64,000 nt of DNA from Thermoanaerobaculia bacterium (GTDB lineage Bacteria > Acidobacteriota > Thermoanaerobaculia > Multivoradales > Multivoraceae), in NCBI GenBank assembly GCA_022822365.1, contig JAJEBV010000011.1:1-64000 (forward strand), read 5' to 3'. Below the pieces are notes generated by a model that worked only from the letters and a program-made list of their open reading frames with translations, was not told the origin of the DNA and searched no databases. Shown here in pieces: positions 1 through 9,769 of this stretch (position 1 is the stretch's first letter; each line of letters starts with the position of its first letter). The position numbers and the translations under genes are program-made.

Positions 1-130
1 TCCCCACCCGCTTGCGGGTCCTCGCCCCGCGACGCGGGGCTGGCGGGAGATACTGTCGGCCTTCGGCCGCCGCATTTTCCGCCTCCGGGGGGAGCGGGTC
101 GGAAGCCCCGCGCACCCAGCGGAGAGTTCT
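1..130. repeat. Cluster of GC-rich hairpin repeats (double-hairpin family, copy 1)
   Basis: No gene is visible in the first 154 bases. They hold a string of short perfect inverted repeats: ACCCGC-TT-GCGGGT at 6-19, GCCCCGC-GAC-GCGGGGC at 24-40, and a degenerate GCGGGTC-GGAA-GCCCCGC hairpin at 94-111 followed by GCACCCAG. The last part matches the element seen at 17167-17200, 18958-18991 and 20801-20834. It lies just past the 3' end of the CRTAC1-like gene and could act as a 3' RNA structure for it. Confidence 0.7.
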
Positions 131-154
131 CGTGCGAGACATGGAGTCTCCGGC

Positions 155-1915
155 CTAGCGCCCGGCTTGTCCTTGCCGCAGCTCGTGGTAGGCGCCGGGC
201 GCGAGCGCGCCGAACGACTCTTCGTCGCCGGCCAGCCAGGACACCCGGATGTCCTTCACGGCGGCCTCGCCGATCCCCACGAGGACCCGCGGATCGCTGG
301 ACGAGGCGTAGCTCATGGCAGCGCGCACGCGGCGCATGAGGACGCGGCCGTCGTCCAGCGCGACGTGGACGACGCTGCCAAGCGCATCCCGGTTGCCGTC
401 CGCGGTCACGAGCCGGAGGCCGATCCAGCCGCCGTTCTGGCCGACCAGGTTCATCAGCAGCCGCGCCGGTCCGTCGTTGTTCGTGATCAGCACGTCCGTG
501 TCGCCGTCGTTGTCCACGTCGCCGAAGGCGGCGCCACGCGAGACCTCATAGGCCGCGAAGGCCGGTCCTCCAAGCGGGGACGCGTCCTCGAAGCGGCCGC
601 CGCCCAGGTTGCGGAAGAGCTGGTTCGGTTGGCCGAAGCGCCGCTCGTGGCCGGTGCCGGCGGCCTCACGGGCGGCCGCCGCGTCGCCCGAGCGGGCGCG
701 GTCCAGGCGGCGCACGGCGCCGTTCACGGCCAGGAGGTCGAGGTCGCCGTCGTTGTCGAAGTCGAACCAGCCGGTGCCGAAGCCGGTCATCGGCAGGCTG
801 GGAGGGTCCAGGCCGGCGGGCATGCCGGCATCGATGAAGTGGCCCTCGCCGTCGTTCAGGTAGAGGGTGCTCGTCTCGCCCGTGATGTGGGTCACGTAGA
901 GATCCTCGTCGCCGTCTCCGTCCATGTCGCCCACGCCGATGCCCATGCCCGCCTCTGGCTCGCCGCGGCGATTGACGGCCGAACCGCCGAACAGGGCCCG
1001 GTTCTCGAAGCGGCCGCCGCCGCGGTTCATCCACATCTGGTTCGGTGTGCCGTCGTTGGCGACGTAGAGGTCGAGCCGGCCGTCCAGGTCGAGGTCGGCC
1101 GCCGCCGCGCCGAGGCCGTTGCCGAACTCCGCGGCGAGGCCCGCGCGGCCCGTCGTCTGTTCGAATCGGCCGTCGCCGAGGTTGCGGAACAGACGGTCCG
1201 GCTCGGCGCGGTACGTCTTCGGGCTGCAATAGTCCGGCTCGCCGCTGCCGAAGGTGCAGAGCGTGTGGCTGCCGAGGTTGAAGTCGACGTAGTTGGCGAC
1301 GAACAGGTCGAGCATGCCGTCGCCGTCGTAGTCGAAGAAGGCGGCCGGAACGCTCCACCTGGGATCGTCGGCGCGGGCGGCCTCGGTGGCGTCTTCGAAG
1401 CGGCCACCGCCAATGTTCCGCCACAGCCGGTTGGGCCCGAGATTCGTGACGTAGAGGTCGATCCGGCCGTCCCCGTCGAAGTCCGCGGCGGCTACGCCCA
1501 TGCCGTAGCCGGTGGACTCGATGCCGGAGTCGTCCGTCGCGTCGACGAAACGCAGTTCGCCGGTCTCGGCCAGCTCGTTGCGAAACAGACGGTCCCGGGC
1601 GGGGGAGCCGCCGTCACCGGCGTCGGGTTCGAGTTCCGCTCCCTGCACCAGGTAGGCGTCGAGGTCGCCGTCGCCGTCGACGTCGAAGAGCGCGGCGCCC
1701 GAACCCATGATCTCGGGCAGCAGGTACCGGCCGCGGGCGCCGTTTCGGTGCTGGAAAGCGAGGCCGAGGTCGTCGGCTCGTTCCTCGAAGGCGGCGGCCT
1801 CGGCCGGCGGTGCGGCTGGCGGCGCGGGTGGATCCGAGCCCATCGGTTCGCGACCGTCCGCCGTTCGGGGATCGCCGGCGCAGGCGTTGGCTCCGGCAGC
1901 GGCGATCGCCAGCAT
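155..1915 (-). CDS. CRTAC1 family protein (FG-GAP/VCBS repeats + ASPIC/UnbV domain)
   Basis: Predicted exported beta-propeller protein of 586 aa; its ligand and function are unknown. From about residue 45 to 480 it carries repeated calcium-binding-type FG-GAP/VCBS blades (recurring D-x-D-G-D-G-x-x-D-L motifs). The last about 95 residues resemble the ASPIC/UnbV domain that ends CRTAC1-like proteins. The N-terminus is hydrophobic and contains GANAC, a possible lipobox. The reading frame stays open upstream and would add a hydrophobic LPPALV stretch, so the ATG used here may be internal to the signal peptide; an upstream non-ATG start is possible. It is about 195 bp downstream of a TonB receptor gene on the same strand, with a terminator-like hairpin between them, so it is probably a separate unit. 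Family call is secure; function is not. Confidence 0.85.
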   Translation of the reverse strand: MLAIAAAGANACAGDPRTADGREPMGSDPPAPPAAPPAEAAAFEERADDLGLAFQHRNGARGRYLLPEIMGSGAALFDVDGDGDLDAYLVQGAELEPDAGDGGSPARDRLFRNELAETGELRFVDATDDSGIESTGYGMGVAAADFDGDGRIDLYVTNLGPNRLWRNIGGGRFEDATEAARADDPRWSVPAAFFDYDGDGMLDLFVANYVDFNLGSHTLCTFGSGEPDYCSPKTYRAEPDRLFRNLGDGRFEQTTGRAGLAAEFGNGLGAAAADLDLDGRLDLYVANDGTPNQMWMNRGGGRFENRALFGGSAVNRRGEPEAGMGIGVGDMDGDGDEDLYVTHITGETSTLYLNDGEGHFIDAGMPAGLDPPSLPMTGFGTGWFDFDNDGDLDLLAVNGAVRRLDRARSGDAAAAREAAGTGHERRFGQPNQLFRNLGGGRFEDASPLGGPAFAAYEVSRGAAFGDVDNDGDTDVLITNNDGPARLLMNLVGQNGGWIGLRLVTADGNRDALGSVVHVALDDGRVLMRRVRAAMSYASSSDPRVLVGIGEAAVKDIRVSWLAGDEESFGALAPGAYHELRQGQAGR

Positions 1916-2035
1916 GACGAGTGCCGGCGGCAGCGACGCGGAGCGGCCCTCGGAAACGTTCGTCAGGTCGACTCCGCGAGAAGCATGGGGGAACCATATC
2001 GACAGCCGTGAGGGGATGTCGAAGCGCGCAAAGAG

Positions 2036-2065
2036 AAGGGGAGAGAGCCGCAGCCCTCTCCCCTT
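2036..2065 (-). terminator. Terminator hairpin downstream of first TonB receptor
   Basis: A 13-bp stem with one mismatch (AAGGGGAGAGAGC / GCCCTCTCCCCTT) and a 4-nt loop lies 46 bp past the receptor stop. On the minus strand it is followed by a pyrimidine-rich TTCTCTTT-like tail. Nearly identical hairpins follow the other two receptor genes (5920-5949 and 10934-10961). A second GC hairpin (GGGGC-CGAA-GCCCC) lies between the stop codon and this stem. Confidence 0.7.
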
Positions 2066-2110
2066 TGATTCCCTTGCCCAGGGGCCGAAGCCCCGGGGCT
2101 GTGATCCGGC

Positions 2111-5100
2111 CTAGAACCGGATCTTGAAGTTGGCGCGGATCGTCCGTGGACGCTGGAAGAAGCGGCGCACGGGCAGCACCTCTCCGGCGCTGTTCCAGGA
2201 GCGCCGGCGCTGCTGGTTCGTCACGTTCAGCACCTCGACCCGGAGTTCGCCGCGGGTGTCGGCGAGGCCCAGGGGGAAGCCCCAGGCGCCGCTCATGTTG
2301 AGCGTGTACTCGTCCGCGGTCCGGCGACCCTCCGTGCCCGAGGGGTGGAGGGGGAAGCCGACTCCCGTGTTCGAGGTTCCCGGGCGCTGGTTCGCGTTCG
2401 CGTCCGTCACGTCGACCGGCAGGCAGATCGGAATCGAGTCCGGGATGCCCGGCGGCCTGGGACCGCAGGGCCGCTCGTAGCCGGCGCCCGACGAGGTGGT
2501 CCAGGGGGTACCGGTCTGGTACGTCAGGTGGCCGCCCAGGGTCAGGTCCTGGTTGCCCAGCCGCCAGGTCTTGAACCCGAACGAGTTGTAGATCCACTCG
2601 CGGTCGTAGGTGCCGTTGGCGCCCCGCCGGTTGATCATGCTCGCCGGGTACCCCAGCCAGTCGGTGAGACGCTCGACGCAGTCTTCCGGATACAGCGGCG
2701 TCCTGCCGGTGCGACGGTCCGGCCTGGTCTGGGCCGCCTGGCAACTGTCGATGTTCTGCTGGTTCAGAACGACGTGAGCCGCCTGCAGGTAGGTGCTGTT
2801 GGTGTTGTTCCACCACGCGCCCGCGCCGGTCGTGTCCGTGCTGGCCCAGGCGAGGTTGTTGTAGAGCGCCCAGCCGTCCGCGAAGCGGCGGTTCAACTGG
2901 AGCTGAACTCCCTGGAAGGCGTTCTTGGCCGGATCGGCCTTCTCCAGGGCTTCACGGTTCAACTGGGCCGGGCGTTCGGCCGGGTCGTAACCCTGGGCGG
3001 CCCAGGTTGCGGCCCGCGCGTCATCGAAGGCGACCAGGATCTCGTACAGGTCGTGGTAGTTCTCGGTGACGCCGATGTTCCGGCCCAGGTGGTCGAGCTG
3101 GTTGTTGGAGAACATCATGTCCTGCAACTGCCAGTCGATGTACTTGATGTCGAGTGCCCAGTTCGGGCGGAACTGCCACTCGAGGCCGAGGATCGCCTCC
3201 TGCTTGTAGTACGTCTGGACGTCGTAGTCGAGGACGCCCGCCTGAACCGCGTCCCACATCCGACCCGGCGTCGTCAGCTCCCAGGAGAGGTTGTAGCCGG
3301 GCAGCGGCGCGCCGACCGTTCCGGCATGGAGCGAGTCTCTCCGCTGAGGGACACGGCAGCCGTAGTTCGTCAGGCCGACCGCCTGGAGGAAGTCAAACGT
3401 CGCGATGTCGGCCGGGTCGCAGAAGAGGAAGACCTCGTGCCCCTCGTAGCCGTTCCACAGGTCGTGCAGGCTGGGGACGTTCGAGTCTCCGCCCGAGATC
3501 CACGCCTGGTTCAGCATCGCATGGTACTGGCCCCAGCTCGCGTTGAGCAGGAAGGCGCCGTCGCCCTTGATGTCGTAGGTGATGTTCAACCGCGGATCGA
3601 CGTAGGCGTCGTCGATGACCTTCCGGCGGACGTCGTTCCAGGCTTCCTGGGTTTCGGCCCGGAGACCCATGTTGACCGTCCAGTGGTCGCCGATCGTGAA
3701 GCGGTCGCGGACGAAGAAGCCGACGTTGCTCACCTCGCTGTCGCCGGTGCCGCGGCCGACGCACGTTCCCGTCGTGCGGACGACTTCGCCGTTGATGTGC
3801 TCGACCGTGGTCGGCCGGTGGGGCGAACCGTCGGGGGCGTTGCCTTCACAGGTCAGGAACGTCGAATTGTGGTCGGTGAAGTAGCACGTCCGACCGCGGA
3901 TGGGAGACGTCTCAGTCCGTGTGAACGGCGTGGCGCAGGTGTCGTCGGCGATCGTTCCGGCACCGAGGAAACCGAACGGGTTCGTCGGGTCGAAGCCCCA
4001 GCCCTGGAGGAGAGGCACGCGGGCGTTCTCGCCCTCCCACTTCGTGTCCTGGTAGTCGACGCCGTACTTCAGTTCGTGGTTGGCGCCGACGAACTGGGTC
4101 AGACCGACGTTCGCCTGTTCGCGCGGGAAGGCGTTGAAGCCGAAGCCGTCCGAGAGGATCCAGCCGTTGTGCCAGGACGCGAGGTTCTCGGCGTCCCGGT
4201 AGACGTTGTAGTTGTTGCCCGGGTAGAAGATGCCCAGGCTCGGGTCGAACGGGAACCGCAGCGGATAGCTGGTGTCGCCGCCCGAGGTGTTCGTCGCGCT
4301 GTGGCCGGCGAGCGAACCGCGGTCGAGGGACTTCGCCTGCAGGCAGGTCTCGACCATGCGCGCGGGCGTCTCCGGGTAGTTGTCCTGAGACAGCCACTCG
4401 AGGATGGGGATGCCGTCCACCGCCTGGGCGGCCGGGTTCTCCTCTTCCAGCATGTCGTGGCAGGCGAGGAACTTGTTCTCCTGCGTCTCCTGCTGGGCGA
4501 TCTTCGCTTCCAGGAACCAGTTGCTCGAGAGCGCCCAGTTCCAACTGACCGTAGAGAGCACGCTGTCGTTCTCGTGCGGCGTCGGCGTCCAGTAGTCGTA
4601 GGACTGCCAGTTGAAGTAGTTCCTGAAGGCCGGCGTGTCGATCCCCGAGGCGGCGAACGAATGGCTGGCCGACGGCTGCATGTTCAGCTTGAGGATGCGG
4701 GCGTCGGCGAACAGGCTGACGTCGTACGGGTCGCCGCCGAGCAGGCGCTCGGAGTAGGCGTCGTCGAACTCGGAGGCGCCGACGAAGAACCAGAACCTGT
4801 CCCGCCGGAGAGGACCGCCGGTCGAGAACTCGTAGCCGTCGCTGGAACCGGCCCACTCGTCGCTGCCGGGCAGGCAGGCGTCGCGATTGATCGTCGAGAC
4901 CTCTTCGATGATGCTCGGCGGAATCTGGCCGCGGCCCTGGTCCCGTTCGTCGCCGTGGCAGCGCTTGAACCAGTCGACCGGGTACGGGCGGTTTCGACGC
5001 TCCGCCAGTGAGGGCTGGTCCTTGTAGTCGGCGCTCCAGTCGACCCGCTGGTGGTTCCAGAGGACGTCCGCGTGCCAGCGGTTGGTGCCCGACTTGACGA

Positions 5101-5791
5101 TCACGTTGGTGGAGGAGCCGATGTAGCGGCCGTACTCGGCGGACGAGCCCCCGGCCTCCATGGAGACCTCGGTAAGGGCCGTGGTCGGCAGGAAGACGCG
5201 GCTGCCGCCGAACTTGGCGAACGTCGTGTCGACGCCGTCGACGTAGACGCCCTGGTCGGCGAAGTGGGTGCCGTTGACCGACGGCCGCGTCTGCTGGATG
5301 TCGTCATTCTCCGCGTCGGCGGTGACGCCGGGCAGGGCGTTGATCACACCGTAGTAGGTGCGGGTCGTGCCGGCCGTCTGCTCGCCGATCTCCGAAGTGA
5401 CGGTGCTTCCGGCCGTGACGTTGAACTTGTCGACCATCGGCGTTTCGGCCGTGACCTCCACGACGCCGCCCTCGACTGCCGCCTGAAGCGTGAGGTCGAC
5501 GGCCTTGCGGTCTCCAGCCGCGGCGTGGAACTCCGCCTGGGCCGAACCCAGGCCTTCCAGCTCCGCCTGCAACTGGTAGGTGTCGGGCACGACGCCGACG
5601 AACCGGTACTGGCCGTTCTCGTCCGTGATCGCAAACTTGTCGCCGCGGCCGCTGGACAGGGTGACGCTGACGCCGGGCAGGGGAGAGCCCCCCGGGTCGA
5701 CGATCGTGCCGCTGACCGTTGCGGTTTCCGGCGCGTCGGCGAGGACGCCGACGGGAACCAGGAGAATCAGGATCAAGGCGAGTCGCTTCAT
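2111..5791 (-). CDS. TonB-dependent receptor with carboxypeptidase regulatory-like domain (paralog 1)
   Basis: Outer-membrane receptor of 1226 aa, predicted to import a large substrate with TonB energy; substrate unknown. It has a signal peptide of about 19 residues (MKRL start), a carboxypeptidase-regulatory beta-sandwich at about 24-105 (SGTIVDPGGSPLPGVSVTL, then DENGQYRF), a plug domain at about 110-240 with the NALPGV and VDGVDTTF motifs, then a long beta-barrel. It ends in phenylalanine (FKIRF), as is typical of outer-membrane barrels. The architecture is Oar-like. The ATG is preceded by AGGAG at 6-nt spacing, and a strong sigma-70-like promoter lies upstream. It is one of three paralogs in tandem (also 5998-9699 and 11012-14638). 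The substrate cannot be read from sequence. Confidence 0.93.
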   Translation of the reverse strand: MKRLALILILLVPVGVLADAPETATVSGTIVDPGGSPLPGVSVTLSSGRGDKFAITDENGQYRFVGVVPDTYQLQAELEGLGSAQAEFHAAAGDRKAVDLTLQAAVEGGVVEVTAETPMVDKFNVTAGSTVTSEIGEQTAGTTRTYYGVINALPGVTADAENDDIQQTRPSVNGTHFADQGVYVDGVDTTFAKFGGSRVFLPTTALTEVSMEAGGSSAEYGRYIGSSTNVIVKSGTNRWHADVLWNHQRVDWSADYKDQPSLAERRNRPYPVDWFKRCHGDERDQGRGQIPPSIIEEVSTINRDACLPGSDEWAGSSDGYEFSTGGPLRRDRFWFFVGASEFDDAYSERLLGGDPYDVSLFADARILKLNMQPSASHSFAASGIDTPAFRNYFNWQSYDYWTPTPHENDSVLSTVSWNWALSSNWFLEAKIAQQETQENKFLACHDMLEEENPAAQAVDGIPILEWLSQDNYPETPARMVETCLQAKSLDRGSLAGHSATNTSGGDTSYPLRFPFDPSLGIFYPGNNYNVYRDAENLASWHNGWILSDGFGFNAFPREQANVGLTQFVGANHELKYGVDYQDTKWEGENARVPLLQGWGFDPTNPFGFLGAGTIADDTCATPFTRTETSPIRGRTCYFTDHNSTFLTCEGNAPDGSPHRPTTVEHINGEVVRTTGTCVGRGTGDSEVSNVGFFVRDRFTIGDHWTVNMGLRAETQEAWNDVRRKVIDDAYVDPRLNITYDIKGDGAFLLNASWGQYHAMLNQAWISGGDSNVPSLHDLWNGYEGHEVFLFCDPADIATFDFLQAVGLTNYGCRVPQRRDSLHAGTVGAPLPGYNLSWELTTPGRMWDAVQAGVLDYDVQTYYKQEAILGLEWQFRPNWALDIKYIDWQLQDMMFSNNQLDHLGRNIGVTENYHDLYEILVAFDDARAATWAAQGYDPAERPAQLNREALEKADPAKNAFQGVQLQLNRRFADGWALYNNLAWASTDTTGAGAWWNNTNSTYLQAAHVVLNQQNIDSCQAAQTRPDRRTGRTPLYPEDCVERLTDWLGYPASMINRRGANGTYDREWIYNSFGFKTWRLGNQDLTLGGHLTYQTGTPWTTSSGAGYERPCGPRPPGIPDSIPICLPVDVTDANANQRPGTSNTGVGFPLHPSGTEGRRTADEYTLNMSGAWGFPLGLADTRGELRVEVLNVTNQQRRRSWNSAGEVLPVRRFFQRPRTIRANFKIRF

Positions 5792-5827
5792 GGACTGCTC
5801 CTCGGATCAGTTGGAAATGTGAGAGCC

Positions 5828-5855
5828 ACTATATGACCGACCGGCAGCGTGTCAA
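5828..5855 (-). promoter_or_regulatory. Sigma-70-like promoter for TonB receptor 1
   Basis: Reading the minus strand, TTGACA (5855-5850) is followed after 16 bp by TATAGT (5833-5828), 37 bp before the start codon. The -35 is a perfect consensus and the -10 matches five of six positions. Confidence 0.7.
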
Positions 5856-5919
5856 AGGCGGCCTAGCCGGATCCAGAAGGTTGGATCGGTGAGAGTCGCC
5901 ATCGGTCTTCGAGAAAGAG

Positions 5920-5949
5920 AAGGGGAGAGAGCCGAAGCCCTCTCCCCTT
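5920..5949 (-). terminator. Terminator hairpin downstream of second TonB receptor
   Basis: Stem AAGGGGAGAGAGC / GCCCTCTCCCCTT with CGAA loop, followed on the minus strand by a CTCTTTCTC tail. It is a near copy of the hairpin at 2036-2065 and sits 49 bp past the stop codon of paralog 2. A GC-rich second hairpin lies between stop and stem here too. Confidence 0.72.
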
Positions 5950-5997
5950 TGATTCCCTCGAACCGGGGGCCGAAGCCCCAGGTTCTGTCGTTCCGGC

Positions 5998-8900
5998 CTA
6001 GAACCGGAACTTGATCGAAGCCCTCATCTGCCGCGGGCGCTGGTAGTACCGGCGCACGGGGTAGACCTCACCCTGACCGTCCCAGCGGCGGCGGCGCTGC
6101 TGGTTGGTCGCGTTCAGGACCTCGACCCGGAGTTCGCCACGAACGTTCCGATAGCCCATGGGGAAGCCCCAGGCGCCGCTCAGGTTGATCGTGTACTCAT
6201 CCAGGGTCCGGCGGCCTTCCGCGCCGAACGGGTGCAGGCGGACGCCGACACCGCCGTTCGCCGTGCCCGGCCGCGCGTCGCTGGTCGGGTCGGAAGGCGT
6301 GATCGGCGGGCAGGTCAACAGTCCCGTCGGACGCGCGCCGGGGGCGCAGGTCTTCTGGGCGCTGATGCCTGCGCCTTCCGACCGGGCCCAGGGGGTGCCG
6401 GTCTGGAAGGTCAGATGACCGCCGAGCGTCAGATCCTGGTTTCCGATGCGCCAGGTCTTGAACCCGAAGGAGTTGTAGATCCAGGTGCGGTCGGCGACGC
6501 CGTTCGCACCGCGCTGATTGATCATGCTGGCCGGCAGGCCGACGAACTCGTCCAGCCGCGCATGGCAATCCTCCGGATAGGTGCGGGTCCGACCGGTCCG
6601 GCGGTCCGGAATGGTCTGGGACGTCTGGCACTGCTCGACGGCGTCAGCCGTGAGGTTCACGTGGACGAGTTCCAGGTACCCGCTGTCCGTGTTGTTCCAC
6701 CAGACGCCGCCGCCCGTCGTGTCGGTCTCCGACCAGGCCACGTTGTTGTAGAGCGCCCAGCCGTCGGCGAAGCGCCGGTTCAACTGGACCTGGAGGCCGC
6801 GGTACGAGTTCTTCGCCGGGTCCGCGTTGGCGAGCGCATCGCGATTGACCGCGCTCGGACGGTCCGCCTCATCGAAGCCGGCATCCGCCCACCGCTGTGC
6901 GCGGGCGTCGTCGAAGGCCAGCACGATCCTCTCCAGATCATGGTAGTTCTCCGTGATGCCGATGGCCCGGCCCCGGTGGTCGAGCTGGAAGTTGGAGAAC
7001 ATCATGTCCTGCATCTGCCAGTCGATGTACTTGATATCCAGCGCCCAGTCGGGGCGGAACTGCCACTCCAGGCCGAGAATCGCCTCCTGCTTGTAGTAGG
7101 TCTGGATGTCGAACTCGTAGAGCCCGGCCGCGACCGCGTCCCACATGAGACCCGGCTGAGCCAGCTCCCAGGACAGGTTGTAGCCCGGAATCGCTGCGCC
7201 CACCGTGCCGTCACGGATCGTGTCTCGCCGGGAGGGCGAGTTGCAGTCGTAGTCGACGTAGCCGATCGACTTCAGAATGCCCATGCCGACGACATCGAGC
7301 GGGTCGCAGAACAGGAAGACCTCGCGGCCTTCGTAGCCGTTCCACAGGTCGTGCAGGCTGGGCCGGGCGACGTCGCCGCCGGAGATCCAGGCCTGGTTGA
7401 GCATGGCGTGGTACTGCCCCCAGTTGGCGTTGAGCAGCAGGGCGCCGTCACCCTTGATGTCGTACGAGATGTTGATCCGCGGGTCGACGTAGGTGTCGTT
7501 GACCACCCGGCGCCGGACGTCGTTCCAGGCTTCCTGCTGTTCCGCACGGAGGCCGAGGTTGACCACCCAGTGATCGCCGATCGTGAAGCGGTCGCGGACG
7601 TAGAAGCCGATGTCCCGGACCTCCGTGTCGCCGCTGCCGCGGCCGACGCAGGTGCCCACGGTGCGAACGATCTCCCCGTTCACCCGCTCGATCTGGGTCG
7701 GCCGGTGCGGGAGACCGTCGGTGTGGTTTCCCTCGCAGGTCAGGAGCGGCGAGTTGTAGTCCACGAAGTAGCAGCCGCGGCCGCGGGTCGTGCCGCCGAC
7801 GAAGGTCGGGTTCTCGGGCGAGGTGTTGATGCCCCGCAGGAGCGAGCACGAATCCTCGGCCAGCGTCCCGGACTGGTAGTAGCCGAAGGGACTGGTCGGG
7901 TCGAAGCCCCAGCCGTTGAACAGCGGCACGCGGGCGTTCTCGCCCTCCCACTTCGTGTCCTGGTAGTCGATGCCGTACTTCAGCTCGTGGTTGGCGCCGA
8001 TGAACTGGGTCAGGCCGACATTTGCCTGCTCACGCGGGAACGCGTTGAAGCCGAAGCCGTCGGAGAGGATCCAGCCGTTGTGCCAGGCCTGCAGGTTCTC
8101 GTTGTCCCGGTATACGTTGTAGTTGTTGCCGGGGTAGAAGATGCCCAGCTCCGGTCGGAACGGGAACCGCAGCGGGTAGCTGGTGTCGCCGCCCGAGGTG
8201 TTCGTCGCGCTGTGTCCGGCGATCGGGCCGCGGTCGAGCGACTTGGCCTGCAGGCAGGTCTCCACCATGCGCGCCGACGCGTTGGGGAAGTTGTCCTGGG
8301 CAAGCCACTCGAGGATCGGCAGGCCGTCGACGTTCAGAACCTCGGGGTTCTCCTGCTCCAGCTTGTTGTAGCAGGCGAGGTACTTGTTCTCCTGCGTCTC
8401 CTGGAAGGCGATCTTGGCTTCCAGGTACCAGTTGCCGGAGATCGCGTAGTTCCAGTTGACCGTTGACAGCACGCTGTCGTTCTCGTGCGGCGTCGGCGTC
8501 CAGTAGTCGGAGGACTGGTCGTTGAAGTAGTTCCGGAACGCCGGCGTGTCGATCGCCGAAGCGGCGAACGAGTGGCTCGCGCTCGGCTGCATGTTCAGCT
8601 TGAAGATGCGGGCGTCGTTGAACAGGCTGACGTCGTACGGGTCGCCGCCGAGCAGCCGCTCGTTGTAAGCGTCGTCGAACTCGCTGACGCCCAGGAAGAA
8701 CCAGAACTTGTCGCGCTGGATCGGGCCGCCGGCCGAGAACTCGTATCCGTCCGAAGCGCCCGCCCACTCATCGGAGCCGGGCAGACACGCTTCTCGGTTG
8801 GTCGTGATGGCTTCCTGCACGAGGCTGGGAGCGATCTGGCCGCGGCCTGCGTCCCGTTCGTCGCCGTGGCAACGCTTGAACCAGTCCACGGGATAGGGCT

Positions 8901-9699
8901 GAGTGCGGCGTTCAGCCAGTGAGGGCTGATCCTTGTAGTCCGCGCCCCAGTTGATCGCCTGTCGCTGCCAGAGGGCGTCGACGTGCCAGCGGTTCGTGCC
9001 CGACTTGACGATCACGTTGGTGGAGGAGCCGATGTAGCGGCCGTACTCGGCGGAGGAACCGCCCGCCTCCATCGACACCTCGGTCACGGCCGTGGTGGGG
9101 AGGAAGACGCGGCTGCCGCCGAACTTGGCGAAGGTGGTGTCGACGCCGTCGATGTAGACGCCCTGATCCGCGAAGTGCGTGCCGTTGACCGCCGGACGCG
9201 TCTGCTGGATGTCGTCGTTGCGCGCGTCCGAGGTGACGCCGGGCAGTGCGTTGATGACCCCGTAGTAGGTGCGCGTCGTGCCGGCCGTCTGTTCGCCGAT
9301 CTCGGACGTGACGGTGCTGCCCGCGGTGACGTTGAACTTGTCGACCATGGGTGTCTCGCCGGTGACGGTCACCTCGCCCTCGATCGCTGCCTGCAGCGTC
9401 AGGTCGAGGTCCTGGCGGTCGCCGGCCGCGGCGTGGAATTCGGCCGCGGCTTCGCCCAGGCCTTGAAGTTCGGCCTTCAGGCTGTAGGCGCCGGGCACAA
9501 CGCCGACAAAGCGGAACTGGCCGTTCTCGTCCGTGATCGCGAACTTGTCGCCGCGCTCACTGGACAGGGTGACGCTGACGCCTGGAAGGGCCGAGCCTCC
9601 CGGGTCAACGATCGTGCCGCTGACGGTTGCGGTCTCCGGTGCATCGGCAAATGCGCCGAACGGGACCAGCAGCATCAGAGCCACTGCGAGTCGCTTCAT
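5998..9699 (-). CDS. TonB-dependent receptor with carboxypeptidase regulatory-like domain (paralog 2)
   Basis: Outer-membrane receptor of 1233 aa with the same layout as its neighbour at 2111-5791: signal peptide, carboxypeptidase-regulatory domain at about 24-105, plug to about 240, then barrel ending in KFRF. The first 300 residues are nearly identical to paralog 1, including the QTRPxVNGTHFADQGVY stretch. The barrel is also closely similar, with scattered substitutions and small length changes. The divergence of the barrel loops suggests related but distinct ligands (inference). The start codon is preceded by GAGGAGGAG. It has its own TTGACA/TATAGT promoter and its own terminator, so the paralogs look separately transcribed rather than one operon. 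Confidence 0.93.
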   Translation of the reverse strand: MKRLAVALMLLVPFGAFADAPETATVSGTIVDPGGSALPGVSVTLSSERGDKFAITDENGQFRFVGVVPGAYSLKAELQGLGEAAAEFHAAAGDRQDLDLTLQAAIEGEVTVTGETPMVDKFNVTAGSTVTSEIGEQTAGTTRTYYGVINALPGVTSDARNDDIQQTRPAVNGTHFADQGVYIDGVDTTFAKFGGSRVFLPTTAVTEVSMEAGGSSAEYGRYIGSSTNVIVKSGTNRWHVDALWQRQAINWGADYKDQPSLAERRTQPYPVDWFKRCHGDERDAGRGQIAPSLVQEAITTNREACLPGSDEWAGASDGYEFSAGGPIQRDKFWFFLGVSEFDDAYNERLLGGDPYDVSLFNDARIFKLNMQPSASHSFAASAIDTPAFRNYFNDQSSDYWTPTPHENDSVLSTVNWNYAISGNWYLEAKIAFQETQENKYLACYNKLEQENPEVLNVDGLPILEWLAQDNFPNASARMVETCLQAKSLDRGPIAGHSATNTSGGDTSYPLRFPFRPELGIFYPGNNYNVYRDNENLQAWHNGWILSDGFGFNAFPREQANVGLTQFIGANHELKYGIDYQDTKWEGENARVPLFNGWGFDPTSPFGYYQSGTLAEDSCSLLRGINTSPENPTFVGGTTRGRGCYFVDYNSPLLTCEGNHTDGLPHRPTQIERVNGEIVRTVGTCVGRGSGDTEVRDIGFYVRDRFTIGDHWVVNLGLRAEQQEAWNDVRRRVVNDTYVDPRINISYDIKGDGALLLNANWGQYHAMLNQAWISGGDVARPSLHDLWNGYEGREVFLFCDPLDVVGMGILKSIGYVDYDCNSPSRRDTIRDGTVGAAIPGYNLSWELAQPGLMWDAVAAGLYEFDIQTYYKQEAILGLEWQFRPDWALDIKYIDWQMQDMMFSNFQLDHRGRAIGITENYHDLERIVLAFDDARAQRWADAGFDEADRPSAVNRDALANADPAKNSYRGLQVQLNRRFADGWALYNNVAWSETDTTGGGVWWNNTDSGYLELVHVNLTADAVEQCQTSQTIPDRRTGRTRTYPEDCHARLDEFVGLPASMINQRGANGVADRTWIYNSFGFKTWRIGNQDLTLGGHLTFQTGTPWARSEGAGISAQKTCAPGARPTGLLTCPPITPSDPTSDARPGTANGGVGVRLHPFGAEGRRTLDEYTINLSGAWGFPMGYRNVRGELRVEVLNATNQQRRRRWDGQGEVYPVRRYYQRPRQMRASIKFRF

Positions 9700-9742
9700 A
9701 GAGCTCCTCCTCGGATCAAGTTGTAGGGAATGCGAGAAGGGG

Positions 9743-9769
9743 ACTATACACGAGCGCCACGAATGTCAA
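9743..9769 (-). promoter_or_regulatory. Sigma-70-like promoter for TonB receptor 2
   Basis: On the minus strand TTGACA (9769-9764) and TATAGT (9748-9743) are separated by 15 bp, about 43 bp before the start codon. The hexamers are the same as at paralog 1. The spacer is a little short. Confidence 0.6.

Noticed and set aside
2345..5011. Long open frames antisense to the TonB receptor, dnaE and CRTAC1 genes
   Set aside because: They are low-complexity, Arg/Val/Ala-rich, and arise from codon bias of high-GC genes. They lack domains and ribosome sites.
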